The notes under the pieces were generated by a model. That model made no database searches, had not been told where the DNA came from, and worked only from the letters and a program-made list of their open reading frames with translations. From NCBI GenBank assembly GCA_019424905.1, contig JAHYYP010000017.1:1-28458 (forward strand): a stretch of DNA of 28,458 bases, given 5' to 3'. Origin of the DNA: Collinsella sp. Its GTDB lineage: Bacteria; Actinomycetota; Coriobacteriia; Coriobacteriales; Coriobacteriaceae. Positions 14,223-22,699 of this stretch are shown here, piece by piece. A program made the translations under genes and the position numbers. Every line of letters begins with the position of its first letter. Within the stretch, counting starts at the first letter, position 1.

Positions 14223-17200
14223 GTGTATCTCAAGTCCCTCACGCTCAAAGGGTTCAAGTCGTTTGCCGACCGCGCCCATATGTCATTTGAGCCGGGCCTG
14301 ACCGTCATCGTCGGTCCCAACGGCTCGGGAAAATCGAACATCTCCGACTCGATTCTGTGGGTCCTGGGCGAGCAGAGTGCCAAGCAGCTGCGCGGCCAGG
14401 CCATGGAGGACGTCATCTTCTCGGGCTCGTCGGCGCGCAAGCCGGTGGGTGTCGCCGAGGTCACGCTGGTGCTCGATAACTCGGACCATATGCTGCCCGT
14501 CGACTTTGACGAGGTCGCCATCACCCGTCGTATGTATCGCTCGGGCGAAAGCGAGTACCTCATCAACTCGAGCCCGTGCCGCCTGATGGACATTCAGGAC
14601 ATTCTGCACGATTCTGGCCTGGGCAAGGATACGCATTCCATCATCAGCCAGGGCAAGCTCGATGCCATTTTGCAGAGCCGCCCCGAGGAGCGCCGCGCCC
14701 TGATCGAGGAGGCTGCTGGCATCTCCAAGCACAAGCGCCGCAAGGAGCGTGCGCTCAAAAAGATTAAATCGATGGACGAGCACCTGACCCGTGCCCGCGA
14801 CATCAATAAGGAGATCGCCCGTCAGCTGCGGCCGCTAGAGCGTCAGGTTGATCGCGCGCGCAAGTACAAAGAGCTGTCCTCGCGCGCGAACGAGCTTACG
14901 CAGATGCTGGCCGTCGACGAACTTCGTTCGCTGCAGTCGCAGTGGAACGACCTGGAGAGTCGCTCCAAGGAGGGCGCTGCCGAGTTTGAGCTTGCGCAAT
15001 ACCGCCTGGGCGAAAAAGAGCGCGAGCTCGAGAAACTCCAGGTCATGCTCGAGGAAAAGGGCCTGTTTGTGGGCGATCTGGGCGAGCAGCGCCGCCATAT
15101 GCAAGACGTGGTCGGCCGCATCAACTCCGATATGCGCCTACTCGAGGAAAAGGGCCACAACATGGTGTCGCGCCTGTCCGACATGCGCGGCCAGATCTCG
15201 AGCTCCGAACATCAGCGCCGTCGCGTGGTCGAGGAGCTCGAGGATGCGCGCGCCCAGCTTGAGGAAGTGACCGGTGCGCACATGCAGGCCCAGGACGACG
15301 TTGACGCCGCAGGTCCTGCCGCCGCCCAGCTCCACGAGCGTCGCGTTGCGCTCGACAATCAGATTTCGCAGCTTACGCGCGAGCAGCGCGATGTGCAGCG
15401 TGTGGCCGATAACGCCGCGCTCGAGCTTGCCAAGGTGAAGGACTCTTTGAGCAACGCCGAGGTCGAGGACAACATGTACGCCTCGCGCCTGGAGCAGATT
15501 GACGAGCAGCTCGAGGAGGTCACGGCCTCGCTCGAGAGCCGTCGCGACCGCGCTGAGGAGCTCGACGGCGCGCTTGATCAGGCCCGCCAGGCCCAGATCG
15601 ATGCGCGTGAGGCCACCGAGGTCGCCCGTGCAGCGTTGAAGGACCTGCGTAATCGCGAGAGCGAGGCGCGCAATAAACTGTCCGAGGTTCGCTCTGAGCT
15701 CGCGAGCCAAAAGAAGCTCGACGCCCGCATGGCAGACAGCTCGCCGCTGGTGAGCCGTTTGATGGGCGCGCTGGGCGATTATGTCTCGGGTCGCCTGGGC
15801 GACGTGCTCGAGGCTCCTCGTGAGCTCGAGGGCCTGGTCGAGCAGCTGCTTGCCGGCGACATCGATGCCCTACTGTTTGATGACGCAGCCACGCTTGAGC
15901 GTGCCGGTCGTGCGGCTCTGGACCAAAAGAAGGCTTCGGGCGAGGCGCTGCTGGCGACGCGCGACGTGAGCGGCGGTGCTGCTGCTAAGGGCGCTGCCGG
16001 TTCGCGTCTGGTCGATCGTCTGTCCGTGCGCTCCGGTTATGGCCCGGTTGTCGAGGCCCTGCTCGGCGGCTATTACGTGGTCGATGACTTGGCTGCCGCG
16101 CTGGCGGCACCAGTCGTTGACGGCGTGACCTATGTGACGCCCGATGGCGCCCGCGTGAGCTGTGGCGGCCTGGTGCGCGTGGGGCTCGATGCCGGCGAGG
16201 CTTCGGGTGCCCTGGAGCGCAAGCGTCGAATTCGTGAGCTGGAGGGCCTGGAGCCCGATCTTGCTGCCGTGTTTGAGCATGTGTCGGATCGGGTCGTCGA
16301 GGCCAATGCGGCCGTCGAGGAGGCGCGTGCCGCCGAGGGCGATGCCGCCGGTGAGATCGCCCGTCTTGAGGGCGAGCGCCGCTCGCTGCTCTCCGAGATC
16401 GGCCGCCTGGAGCAAAGCGCCAACAATGCCGAGGTTGAGCGCGTGCGCATCTCCAAGCGCCGCGAACAGGCCGCCGAGGCCGTTCGCGCTGCGCGCCCGC
16501 GCGTTGACGAGCTCACCCGTTCGCGCGACGAGGCCCGTGCGCAGGCAAGCGACCTGGGTCTCCAGATTGCCGAAGCCAACGACGAGCTCGATCGCGTGCG
16601 CCGTGACGATTCCGAGGCCGCCGGCAAGCTCGCCGATGCCAAGGTGCGCCTGGCCCAGACGAGCGAGCGTCTGCGTTCGCTGAAGGGCCGCGTGCCCGAC
16701 CTGGAGCATCGTCTGGAGGGCATCGACCGCCGTATCCGCGGAACACGCCAGGCCTCGCGCTCTCTCGAGCTGCTGCGCCTGCGCGTCGATCCCATGCACG
16801 AGCGCTATTCGGCCCTGCTGGAGCGCGCGTCGGATTGGGCCGCGCGTCTGCGTGACCAGGCTTCGCTCGAGGAGGCGGACTCGGCCTCGCTTAAGAAGAC
16901 CATCGAAGACGCCAAGGCCGAGGTTGCTCGTGCCAAGGAGCGGGTCGATGCCGCCACGGCGACGCAAAATGAGTTCAAGGTCTCCCGCGGCAAGCTCGAG
17001 GTGCAGGTAGAGGCGGCCATCAAGGCCATTACCGCCGATGGCACCACGGTGCTCGAGGAAGTGCTCATGCTTCCTGCGCCCACCGACCGCGATGCCGCCG
17101 AGCGCGAGCTCAACCAGCTCGTGCGCCAGATCAACAACCTGGGCCCTGTGAACCAGGTTGCCATGGAGGAGTACGAGCAGCTCAAGCGCCGCGCCGATTA

Positions 17201-17759
17201 CATCGAGGAGCAGCTGGCCGATCTTGAGAGCGCACGCAAGGCGCTCACCAAGATCACGGCGGCCATCGACCGCAAGATGCGTAAGGCCTTCCTGGTGACC
17301 TTTGAGAAGGTCGATGCGAACTTCCGCGAGATCTTCGCCATGCTGTTCCCGGGTGGCCAGGCGCATCTGGAGATGACCGACCCCGAGCATCCTGCCGAGA
17401 CGGGCATCGAGGTCGTGGCGCAGCCGCGCGGCAAGCGCATCACCAAGATGATGCTCATGTCGGGCGGCGAGAAGAGCCTGACGGCGCTCGCCCTGCTCTT
17501 TGCCGTGTATCGCACGCGTACGGTGCCGTTCTATGTGCTGGACGAGGTCGAGGCGGCACTCGACGACGCCAACCTGTCCAAGCTCATCGGCGCGCTCGAT
17601 GTTTTGCGTTCCGATACGCAGCTCTTGGTTATCTCGCATCAGCGCCGTACTATGGAGGACGCTGACGTCCTCTACGGCGTCTCGATGCAAGCCGACGGCG
17701 TCAGCCGCGTCGTCTCGCAAAAACTTGATCGCGAAACCGGAAAGGTCGTGAATGCATAA
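14223..17759 (+). CDS. smc: Chromosome segregation protein SMC
   Basis: SMC dimers organise and segregate the chromosome, usually with ScpA and ScpB, which are not in this window. The protein has 1178 residues, the usual size. The N-terminal head has Walker A GPNGSGKS (31-38), followed by LWVLGEQSAKQLRG. Long coiled coils flank a hinge domain at about 505-657. The C-terminal head has the ABC signature SGGEK (1080-1084) and Walker B FYVLDEVEAALD (1103-1114), with catalytic E1108. GTG 14223 begins YLKSLTLKGFKSF, the normal start of SMC, but only a weak GAGGA precedes it. The stop overlaps ftsY by 1 bp. Confidence 0.97.
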   Translation: MYLKSLTLKGFKSFADRAHMSFEPGLTVIVGPNGSGKSNISDSILWVLGEQSAKQLRGQAMEDVIFSGSSARKPVGVAEVTLVLDNSDHMLPVDFDEVAITRRMYRSGESEYLINSSPCRLMDIQDILHDSGLGKDTHSIISQGKLDAILQSRPEERRALIEEAAGISKHKRRKERALKKIKSMDEHLTRARDINKEIARQLRPLERQVDRARKYKELSSRANELTQMLAVDELRSLQSQWNDLESRSKEGAAEFELAQYRLGEKERELEKLQVMLEEKGLFVGDLGEQRRHMQDVVGRINSDMRLLEEKGHNMVSRLSDMRGQISSSEHQRRRVVEELEDARAQLEEVTGAHMQAQDDVDAAGPAAAQLHERRVALDNQISQLTREQRDVQRVADNAALELAKVKDSLSNAEVEDNMYASRLEQIDEQLEEVTASLESRRDRAEELDGALDQARQAQIDAREATEVARAALKDLRNRESEARNKLSEVRSELASQKKLDARMADSSPLVSRLMGALGDYVSGRLGDVLEAPRELEGLVEQLLAGDIDALLFDDAATLERAGRAALDQKKASGEALLATRDVSGGAAAKGAAGSRLVDRLSVRSGYGPVVEALLGGYYVVDDLAAALAAPVVDGVTYVTPDGARVSCGGLVRVGLDAGEASGALERKRRIRELEGLEPDLAAVFEHVSDRVVEANAAVEEARAAEGDAAGEIARLEGERRSLLSEIGRLEQSANNAEVERVRISKRREQAAEAVRAARPRVDELTRSRDEARAQASDLGLQIAEANDELDRVRRDDSEAAGKLADAKVRLAQTSERLRSLKGRVPDLEHRLEGIDRRIRGTRQASRSLELLRLRVDPMHERYSALLERASDWAARLRDQASLEEADSASLKKTIEDAKAEVARAKERVDAATATQNEFKVSRGKLEVQVEAAIKAITADGTTVLEEVLMLPAPTDRDAAERELNQLVRQINNLGPVNQVAMEEYEQLKRRADYIEEQLADLESARKALTKITAAIDRKMRKAFLVTFEKVDANFREIFAMLFPGGQAHLEMTDPEHPAETGIEVVAQPRGKRITKMMLMSGGEKSLTALALLFAVYRTRTVPFYVLDEVEAALDDANLSKLIGALDVLRSDTQLLVISHQRRTMEDADVLYGVSMQADGVSRVVSQKLDRETGKVVNA

Positions 17760-18676
17760 TGGGATTCTTCGATGCTCTCTCGCGCGGACTTGAGCGCAGC
17801 CGCGAGGCCCTCAACGAGGTCTTTTACTTTGGCGGCGAGGTCGATGAGGATTTTTGGGAGGATCTAGAGGACACCCTCGTCATGGGTGACATGGGCGCCG
17901 AGGTCGCGATTAAGGTGTCCGATGACCTGCGCGATACCGCGGCCAAGAAGAACCTCAAGACCGCTCCGCAACTCCGTCGCGCCCTGGCCGAGCAGCTCGA
18001 GCAGCATTTTGTGCCCGCCGAGCGCGATCCGTTCTCCGACACGCCGAGTTGCGTGCTGTTTGTGGGTATTAACGGTGCCGGCAAGACCACGACGGTCGGC
18101 AAGATCGCGAGCGCTATGGCTGCCCGCGGCAAGAACGTCGTGATCGGTTCGGCCGATACCTTCCGCGCCGCCGCCATCGAGCAGCTCGATGTGTGGGGCC
18201 AGCGCGCCGGCGTTCCCGTCATCAAGCGCGACCGCGGCTCCGATCCGGCGAGCGTGTGCTATGACGTGCTCGATGAGGCCGACAAGCGCGGCAGCGACCT
18301 GGTGCTTATCGACACTGCCGGTCGTCTGCACACGAGCCCCGAGCTCATGCGCGAGCTTGCCAAGGTGGTCAACGTGACGCGTAAGCGCGCCGCCAATATG
18401 GCCGCCGGCCCCATGCCCGTCTCGGTCGTCCTCGTAATCGATGCCGCAACAGGCCAAAACGGCCTGAACCAGGCGCTCGAGTTTAACGAGGCGCTGGGCC
18501 TGGACGGTATTATCATGACAAAGCTCGACGGCACGGCAAAGGGCGGTATCGCCATGGCCGTGGCCGAGAAGCTCAAGCTTCCCATCCTGCGCATCGGCGT
18601 GGGCGAGCAGGTCGATGACCTGCAGGAGTTTAATGCCAAAGATTTCTGCCGCGCCCTGGTGGGCGAGTCCAATTAA
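17759..18676 (+). CDS. ftsY: Signal recognition particle receptor FtsY
   Basis: FtsY is the membrane receptor GTPase that receives ribosome-SRP complexes. The protein has 305 residues: a bare NG domain without the long acidic N-terminal region of enterobacterial FtsY, as in many Gram-positive bacteria. G1 is GINGAGKTT (103-111). DTFRAAAIEQL, IDTAGRLHT and TKLDGTAKGG are the other GTPase motifs. The ATG overlaps the smc stop (TAATG). The C terminus GIGEQVDDLQEF-type block is present as GVGEQVDDLQEFNAKDF. It is encoded next to its partner ffh. Confidence 0.97.
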   Translation: MGFFDALSRGLERSREALNEVFYFGGEVDEDFWEDLEDTLVMGDMGAEVAIKVSDDLRDTAAKKNLKTAPQLRRALAEQLEQHFVPAERDPFSDTPSCVLFVGINGAGKTTTVGKIASAMAARGKNVVIGSADTFRAAAIEQLDVWGQRAGVPVIKRDRGSDPASVCYDVLDEADKRGSDLVLIDTAGRLHTSPELMRELAKVVNVTRKRAANMAAGPMPVSVVLVIDAATGQNGLNQALEFNEALGLDGIIMTKLDGTAKGGIAMAVAEKLKLPILRIGVGEQVDDLQEFNAKDFCRALVGESN

Positions 18677-18686
18677 GGAGTGACTA

Positions 18687-20162
18687 GTGTTTGATTCCCT
18701 GAGCGATCGCCTCAACGACACATTTGACCGCCTGCGCGGCAAGGGCAAGCTGACCGAGGCCGATATCACCTCGGCCATGCGCGACATTCGCATGGCGCTG
18801 CTCGAGGCCGACGTCAACTTCAAGGTCGTCAAGGAGTTCGTCGCCAAGACCAAGGAGCGCTGCATGACCGCCGAGGTCATGGAGTCGCTGTCGCCGGCGC
18901 AAAACGTCGTCAAGATCGTGCTCGATGAGCTCACCGATATGCTCGGTTCCACCGAGAGCAAGCTCGTCTTTAGCAACCGCATCCCCAATGTCATCATGCT
19001 CGTGGGCCTGCAGGGCTCCGGTAAGACCACGGCGGCCGTAAAGCTGGCATACCTGCTCAAGAAGCAGGGTCGCTCGCCGCTGCTCGCCGCGTGCGACGTC
19101 TATCGTCCCGCCGCTGCCGACCAGCTTGCCACGCTCGGTGGCGAGATCGGCGTGCCGGTCTTCCGCGGTGACGGCGCGCACCCGGTCGATATCGCCAAGG
19201 GCGCCATCCAGGAGGCCGTTGACCACCTGCGCGACGTGGTCATCGTCGATACCGCCGGTCGCCTGCAGATCGACGAGCAGATGATGCAGGAGGCCGTGGA
19301 CATCAAGAAGGCCGTCAAGCCCGATCAGGTGCTGATGGTTGTCGATGCCATGACCGGTCAGGATATCGTCAACGTCGTCTCGACCTTCGCCGAGCGCACC
19401 GACTTTGACGGCGTGATCATCTCCAAGCTCGACGGCGATGCCCGTGGCGGCGGCGCGCTTTCCGTGCGCCAGGTGACCGGCAAGCCCATCAAGTTCGTGA
19501 GCATGGGCGAGAAGCCCGATTCGCTGGAGCCGTTCTATCCCGATCGTATGGCCAAGCGCATTCTTGGCATGGGCGACGTTGTCGGCATTATCGAGAAGGC
19601 CCAGGAGGCGGCCGACGCCGAGCAGCTCGAGGCTGCCGAGCGAATGCTGCGCGAGGGCTTCACCATGAACGATATGCTCGACCAGATGAAGGCCGTCAAG
19701 AAGATGGGCGGCATGAAGGGCATCCTGGGCATGCTCCCCGGCGGCCAGCGTGCGCTCAACCAGATGGGTGGCAACCTGGACGAGGGCATCTTCGATAAGA
19801 ACGAGGCCATTATCATGTCGATGACCAAGGAGGAGCGCCTGCGTCCCTCCATAATCAACGGTCAACGTCGCGCGCGTATCGCCAAGGGCGCCGGCGTAAC
19901 CCCCACCGAAGTCAATACCCTTATGAAGCAGTGGGGCGAGATGAATAAGATGATGGGCCGCATGCGCACGATAGCCAATCAGGCACAGGCCGGCGGCAAG
20001 AAGGGCAAAAAGGGTAGGAAGGGCAAGAAAATGCGCATGCCCAATATCCCTGGCCTGGACGCTATGGGTCTGGGCGGCATGGGCGGCCTGGGTACGGGCG
20101 GTCCCAAGTCCGATATGGAGCTGCTGCGCCAGATGGAAGCGCAGATGCGCAATAAGAAATAG
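18687..20162 (+). CDS. ffh: Signal recognition particle protein Ffh
   Basis: Ffh is the SRP54 GTPase that binds signal peptides and the SRP RNA. The protein has 491 residues. G1 is GLQGSGKTT (107-115), with DVYRPAAADQL, VDTAGRLQ and SKLDGDARGG following. The Met-rich M domain starts near residue 325 (MKKMGGMKGILGMLPGG) and includes the RNA-binding SIINGQRRARIAKGAG. The C terminus holds a basic KKGKKGRKGKK run and a Met/Gly-rich end. GTG 18687 has AAGGAG (18675-18680) 6 nt upstream. It closes the plsX-to-ffh cluster and is followed by a terminator. The SRP RNA gene is not seen in the window. Confidence 0.97.
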   Translation: MFDSLSDRLNDTFDRLRGKGKLTEADITSAMRDIRMALLEADVNFKVVKEFVAKTKERCMTAEVMESLSPAQNVVKIVLDELTDMLGSTESKLVFSNRIPNVIMLVGLQGSGKTTAAVKLAYLLKKQGRSPLLAACDVYRPAAADQLATLGGEIGVPVFRGDGAHPVDIAKGAIQEAVDHLRDVVIVDTAGRLQIDEQMMQEAVDIKKAVKPDQVLMVVDAMTGQDIVNVVSTFAERTDFDGVIISKLDGDARGGGALSVRQVTGKPIKFVSMGEKPDSLEPFYPDRMAKRILGMGDVVGIIEKAQEAADAEQLEAAERMLREGFTMNDMLDQMKAVKKMGGMKGILGMLPGGQRALNQMGGNLDEGIFDKNEAIIMSMTKEERLRPSIINGQRRARIAKGAGVTPTEVNTLMKQWGEMNKMMGRMRTIANQAQAGGKKGKKGRKGKKMRMPNIPGLDAMGLGGMGGLGTGGPKSDMELLRQMEAQMRNKK

Positions 20163-20187
20163 GGCTGTAATTCCAGCTTGATATGGC

Positions 20188-20222
20188 AAAGGCCACTCGG
20201 AAGCTACCGGGTGGCCTTTGTT
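20188..20222. terminator. Bidirectional terminator between ffh and the DUF134/NifX gene
   Basis: AAAGGCCACTCGG (20188-20200) pairs with CCGGGTGGCCTTT (20207-20219) around a 6-nt loop, with one T-G pair. T-rich sequence follows on the + strand, and the A-rich left arm gives T residues on the minus strand. It serves two convergent genes. Confidence 0.82.
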
Positions 20223-20282
20223 GTTGGCTTTGATTGTTGGGTTGCGTTCGGCGTCGCGCCCCGAGCTCGCGGTGTCGTGCCG

Positions 20283-21047
20283 TTAGTGGCAGCTGCAGCC
20301 CTCGTGGCCCTCGTGCTCGTGATGGTCGTGGCAGCTGCAGGACTCGCCGTGTTCGTGGGCGTGGTCGTGGTCATGGCCGTGGCAGCCGCACGTGGCCTCG
20401 CCGTTCTGTGCGAGCGTGCCGGCGATAAGGGCCTCGACGCAAGCGTCGCAGCTGCCCTGGGCACCTGCGTATACCGTGATGCCGGCTTGGGCAAGCGCAT
20501 TGATAGCGCCGCCGCCGATGCCGCCGCAGATGAGCGTGTCCACGCCACCGTTGGCGAGCAGGCCCGCAAGGGCACCGTGGCCGGTGCCGCCGGTGCCCAC
20601 GACCTGTTCGTTGAGCACCTTGCCGTCCTGAATGTCGTAGATCTTGAACTGCTCGCTGCGGCCAAAGTGCATAAAGATGTTGCCGTTGTCGTACGTGGTT
20701 GCCACCCTCATGGTGTCGACCTCCTTTGCTGGCCATGCGGCCGTCGCTGTGGTGATGGGGGAGTACGCGATATTGCCGCCCTCGATGATGAGCGCTCGTC
20801 CGTTGACCAGCGCGTTTGCCACCTTGCGATGCGCGCGGCTGCAGATTGCCGCCACCGTGGCGCGAGCAATGCCCATCTGCTGTGCGACGGCCTCTTGGTT
20901 AAGGCCTTCCAGGTCGCACAGGCGCAGCGCCTCGAGTTCGTCGACCGTCATGTCGATGGCATCGCCGCTCGCCAGGCCATCGGGGGTAAAACCGCGATAT
21001 TCGGGGATGATTCCGACGCGGCGCAGTTTTTCGCGTCTTCCTGCCAT
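20283..21047 (-). CDS. DUF134 DNA-binding domain fused to NifX/NifB-like domain
   Basis: A 254-residue protein. Residues 1-100 match the DUF134 family: PEYRGFTPDG, then MTVDELEALRLCDLEGLNQE, then a helix-turn-helix AVAQQMGIARATVAAICSRA, similar to sigma region 4. Residues 113-215 match the dinitrogenase iron-molybdenum cofactor family: GNIFMHFGRSEQFKIYDI, VLICGGIGGGA-like residues, and the Gly-rich end. The last 36 residues are almost only His, Cys, Asp, Glu and Gly, which suggests metal binding. ATG 21047 is preferred over GTG 21053 because AAGGAG lies 5 nt upstream of it. Both domains are usually separate neighbouring genes. Here an internal AAAGGAGG and ATG (20711) lie at the domain border. 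No nitrogenase genes are present, so the role is unknown; a metal-responsive regulator is an inference. Confidence 0.88.
   Translation of the reverse strand: MAGRREKLRRVGIIPEYRGFTPDGLASGDAIDMTVDELEALRLCDLEGLNQEAVAQQMGIARATVAAICSRAHRKVANALVNGRALIIEGGNIAYSPITTATAAWPAKEVDTMRVATTYDNGNIFMHFGRSEQFKIYDIQDGKVLNEQVVGTGGTGHGALAGLLANGGVDTLICGGIGGGAINALAQAGITVYAGAQGSCDACVEALIAGTLAQNGEATCGCHGHDHDHAHEHGESCSCHDHHEHEGHEGCSCH
20720..20727 (-). promoter_or_regulatory. Internal ribosome binding site at the DUF134/NifX border
   Basis: On the minus strand AAAGGAGG (20727 to 20720) stands 8 nt before an in-frame ATG at 20711, the first residue of the NifX-like domain. It matches the anti-Shine-Dalgarno sequence better than the site of the full-length start. 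Use of it would give a separate 142-residue NifX-like protein ending at 20283. Confidence 0.6.
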
Positions 21048-21061
21048 GCGCACTCCTTATC

Positions 21062-21073
21062 TGACATATGTCA
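21062..21073. promoter_or_regulatory. Palindrome 1 upstream of the DUF134/NifX gene
   Basis: TGACATATGTCA is a perfect 12-bp palindrome, 14 bp upstream of the DUF134/NifX start. It matches a second site at 21114-21127. It lies just downstream of a possible minus-strand promoter, where a bound repressor would block transcription. Confidence 0.65.
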
Positions 21074-21078
21074 ACAAT

Positions 21079-21106
21079 AGGATAACTCGATGCTCATTGA
21101 GCGCAA
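21079..21106 (-). promoter_or_regulatory. Possible promoter of the DUF134/NifX gene
   Basis: On the minus strand TTGCGC (21106-21101) and TATCCT (21084-21079) stand 16 bp apart, between the two palindromes. The match to consensus is moderate. Confidence 0.4.
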
Positions 21107-21113
21107 GGAATTT

Positions 21114-21127
21114 CTGGCATATGTCAG
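21114..21127. promoter_or_regulatory. Palindrome 2 in the DUF134-thyA intergenic region
   Basis: CTGGCATATGTCAG is a 14-bp palindrome with one imperfect pair. It shares CATATGTCA with palindrome 1. The centres are 53 bp apart, close to five helical turns, so both would face the same side of the DNA. Confidence 0.65.
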
Positions 21128-21173
21128 AAAATGAGGGCTTATGTTAGGGCTGTGGGGCCGCGTGCGCCTGGGC

Positions 21174-21179
21174 TACAAT
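21174..21179 (+). promoter_or_regulatory. Possible -10 box of thyA
   Basis: TACAAT matches the -10 consensus at five of six positions and lies 34 bp before the thyA start. I see no good -35 box. Confidence 0.35.
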
Positions 21180-21213
21180 GAATCTCGCTTGTAGGCGACT
21201 GACAGGAGGGTCA

Positions 21214-22062
21214 ATGAGCAAGGCTGATCAACAGTTTGTAGCCATGTGCCGCGATATTCTGGACCATGGCACCACCACCGAGGGCCAAAAGGTCCGCCCG
21301 GTGTGGGAGGACGGCACCCCTGCCTATACCATTAAAAACTTTGGTGTCACGGCGCGCTATGACCTGCGCGAAGAGTTCCCGGCACTTACCCTGCGCCGTA
21401 CGGCGCTTAAGTCTGCTATGGACGAGATCCTATGGATCTATCAAAAGAAGTCCAATAACGTGCATGACCTCAACAGTCATATTTGGGATGAGTGGGCTGA
21501 CGAGACCGGCTCTATCGGCAAGGCCTACGGCTACCAGATTGGCCAGAAGAGCCATTACGCCGAGGGCGACTTCGATCAGATGGACCGCGTGCTGTACGAC
21601 CTCAAGCATACGCCGTACAGCCGTCGTATTATGACGAACACGTACGTGTTCAGCGATCTATCCGAGATGCATCTGTATCCGTGCGCCTACAGCGTGACCT
21701 ATAACGTCACTCAGCGTCCGCAGGACGACAAACCGACGCTCAACATGATTCTCAACCAGCGTAGCCAGGACATTTTGGCCGCGAACAATTGGAATGTGTG
21801 CCAGTACGCAATTCTGTTGATGATGGTTGCGCAGTCGGTCGATATGATTCCCGGCGAGCTGCTGCACGTGATCGCCGATGCCCACATTTACGACCGCCAT
21901 GTCGATATCGTCCGCGAGCTTATCGAGCGTCCGCAGTTTGCCGCGCCCAAGGTAACGCTCAACCCCGACGTACACGATTTCTACGCGTTTACGACCGATG
22001 ACCTGATCGTCGAGGGCTACGAGCACGGCCCGCAGGTCAAGAACATTCCCATTGCGGTGTAG
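21214..22062 (+). CDS. thyA: Thymidylate synthase ThyA
   Basis: ThyA methylates dUMP to dTMP with methylene-tetrahydrofolate. ATG 21214 follows AGGAGG (21204-21209) closely; an in-frame ATG at 21178 has no such site. The protein has 282 residues and resembles the Bacillus subtilis ThyA / phage phi3T type rather than the E. coli type: VRPVWEDGTPAYTI, LWIYQKKSNNVHDLN and HIWDEW are close to that branch. The catalytic cysteine is most likely C157 in LYPCAYS, and LNQRSQDILAANNWN is the substrate-binding loop. The gene is followed 9 nt later by folA, which recycles the dihydrofolate it produces. Confidence 0.95.
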   Translation: MSKADQQFVAMCRDILDHGTTTEGQKVRPVWEDGTPAYTIKNFGVTARYDLREEFPALTLRRTALKSAMDEILWIYQKKSNNVHDLNSHIWDEWADETGSIGKAYGYQIGQKSHYAEGDFDQMDRVLYDLKHTPYSRRIMTNTYVFSDLSEMHLYPCAYSVTYNVTQRPQDDKPTLNMILNQRSQDILAANNWNVCQYAILLMMVAQSVDMIPGELLHVIADAHIYDRHVDIVRELIERPQFAAPKVTLNPDVHDFYAFTTDDLIVEGYEHGPQVKNIPIAV

Positions 22063-22071
22063 GTGGCGCTC

Positions 22072-22590
22072 ATGACGTGTAAGCTATCTGCTATCGTCGC
22101 CGTGTGTGATGACTGGGGCATTGGGTGCGAGGGCGACATGGTGGTGTCCAATCGCGCCGACATGCGCCATTTTGTGGCGTGCACCAAAGGCTGCCCGGTT
22201 ATTATGGGGCGCAAGACCCTGCTGAGTTTTCCCGGCGGGCGTCCGCTCAAGAACCGTCGCAATATCGTGCTCACCCGCGACGAGAGCTTTGCTCCCGAGG
22301 GCGTCGACGTGGTGCATAGTATCGACGAGGCGCTCGCCGCGGTTGCCGATGAGCCCGTTGCCTGGGTGATCGGTGGTGGCGATGTCTATCGGCAGTTTTT
22401 GCCGTACTGCGTGGAGACCGAGGTCACGCACAACCATTGCACCCATGCCGTGGACACGTACTTTCCCGACTTGGACGCCGATCCCGCGTGGGAAGTTGCG
22501 CGGCGCGAAGGGGTTGCCACGATTGCCGCGGGCGAGGGCGACGAAGGCCTCGATTATGAGTTCGTGACGTATCGTCGCGTTGATGCTTAA
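22072..22590 (+). CDS. folA: Dihydrofolate reductase
   Basis: DHFR reduces dihydrofolate to tetrahydrofolate with NADPH. The protein has 172 residues from ATG 22072. A GTG at 22063, immediately after the thyA stop, is an alternative start adding three residues. The N-terminal SAIVAVCDDWGIGCEGDMV, the VIMGRKTLLSFPGGRPLKNR cofactor region and WVIGGGDVYRQFLPY are all family hallmarks. Spacing and function both argue for a thyA-folA operon, a common pairing. It has no good ribosome binding site, so translation is probably coupled to thyA. Confidence 0.94.
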   Translation: MTCKLSAIVAVCDDWGIGCEGDMVVSNRADMRHFVACTKGCPVIMGRKTLLSFPGGRPLKNRRNIVLTRDESFAPEGVDVVHSIDEALAAVADEPVAWVIGGGDVYRQFLPYCVETEVTHNHCTHAVDTYFPDLDADPAWEVARREGVATIAAGEGDEGLDYEFVTYRRVDA

Positions 22591-22632
22591 ATCTCCTATT
22601 TGCCCACGGTATTATCGGGTTGGAATGAGTAA

Positions 22633-22660
22633 GGGGCGGCGCCTGGCGTCGCCTCGTTTG
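22633..22660 (+). terminator. Possible weak terminator after folA
   Basis: GGGGCGGCG (22633-22641) pairs with CGTCGCCTC (22647-22655), with two G-T pairs and a 5-nt loop, then GTTTG. It lies in the 109-bp gap between folA and the methyltransferase gene. The T-tract is poor. Confidence 0.4.
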
Positions 22661-22699
22661 ATATAGATGCTGCTGTAAGAAAGGTACAGGCTGGCTGTT

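Noticed and set aside
20283..20711. A separate NifX-like gene listed as its own coding region
   Set aside because: It shares the frame and stop of the fused gene. The internal start is reported as a regulatory feature and a finding, since expression as a separate product is unproven.
20178..21080. + strand frame of 300 codons opposite the DUF134/NifX gene
   Set aside because: Its Val/Ala-rich translation shows no family motif, while the minus strand encodes two recognisable domains, a His/Cys tail and a good ribosome binding site.
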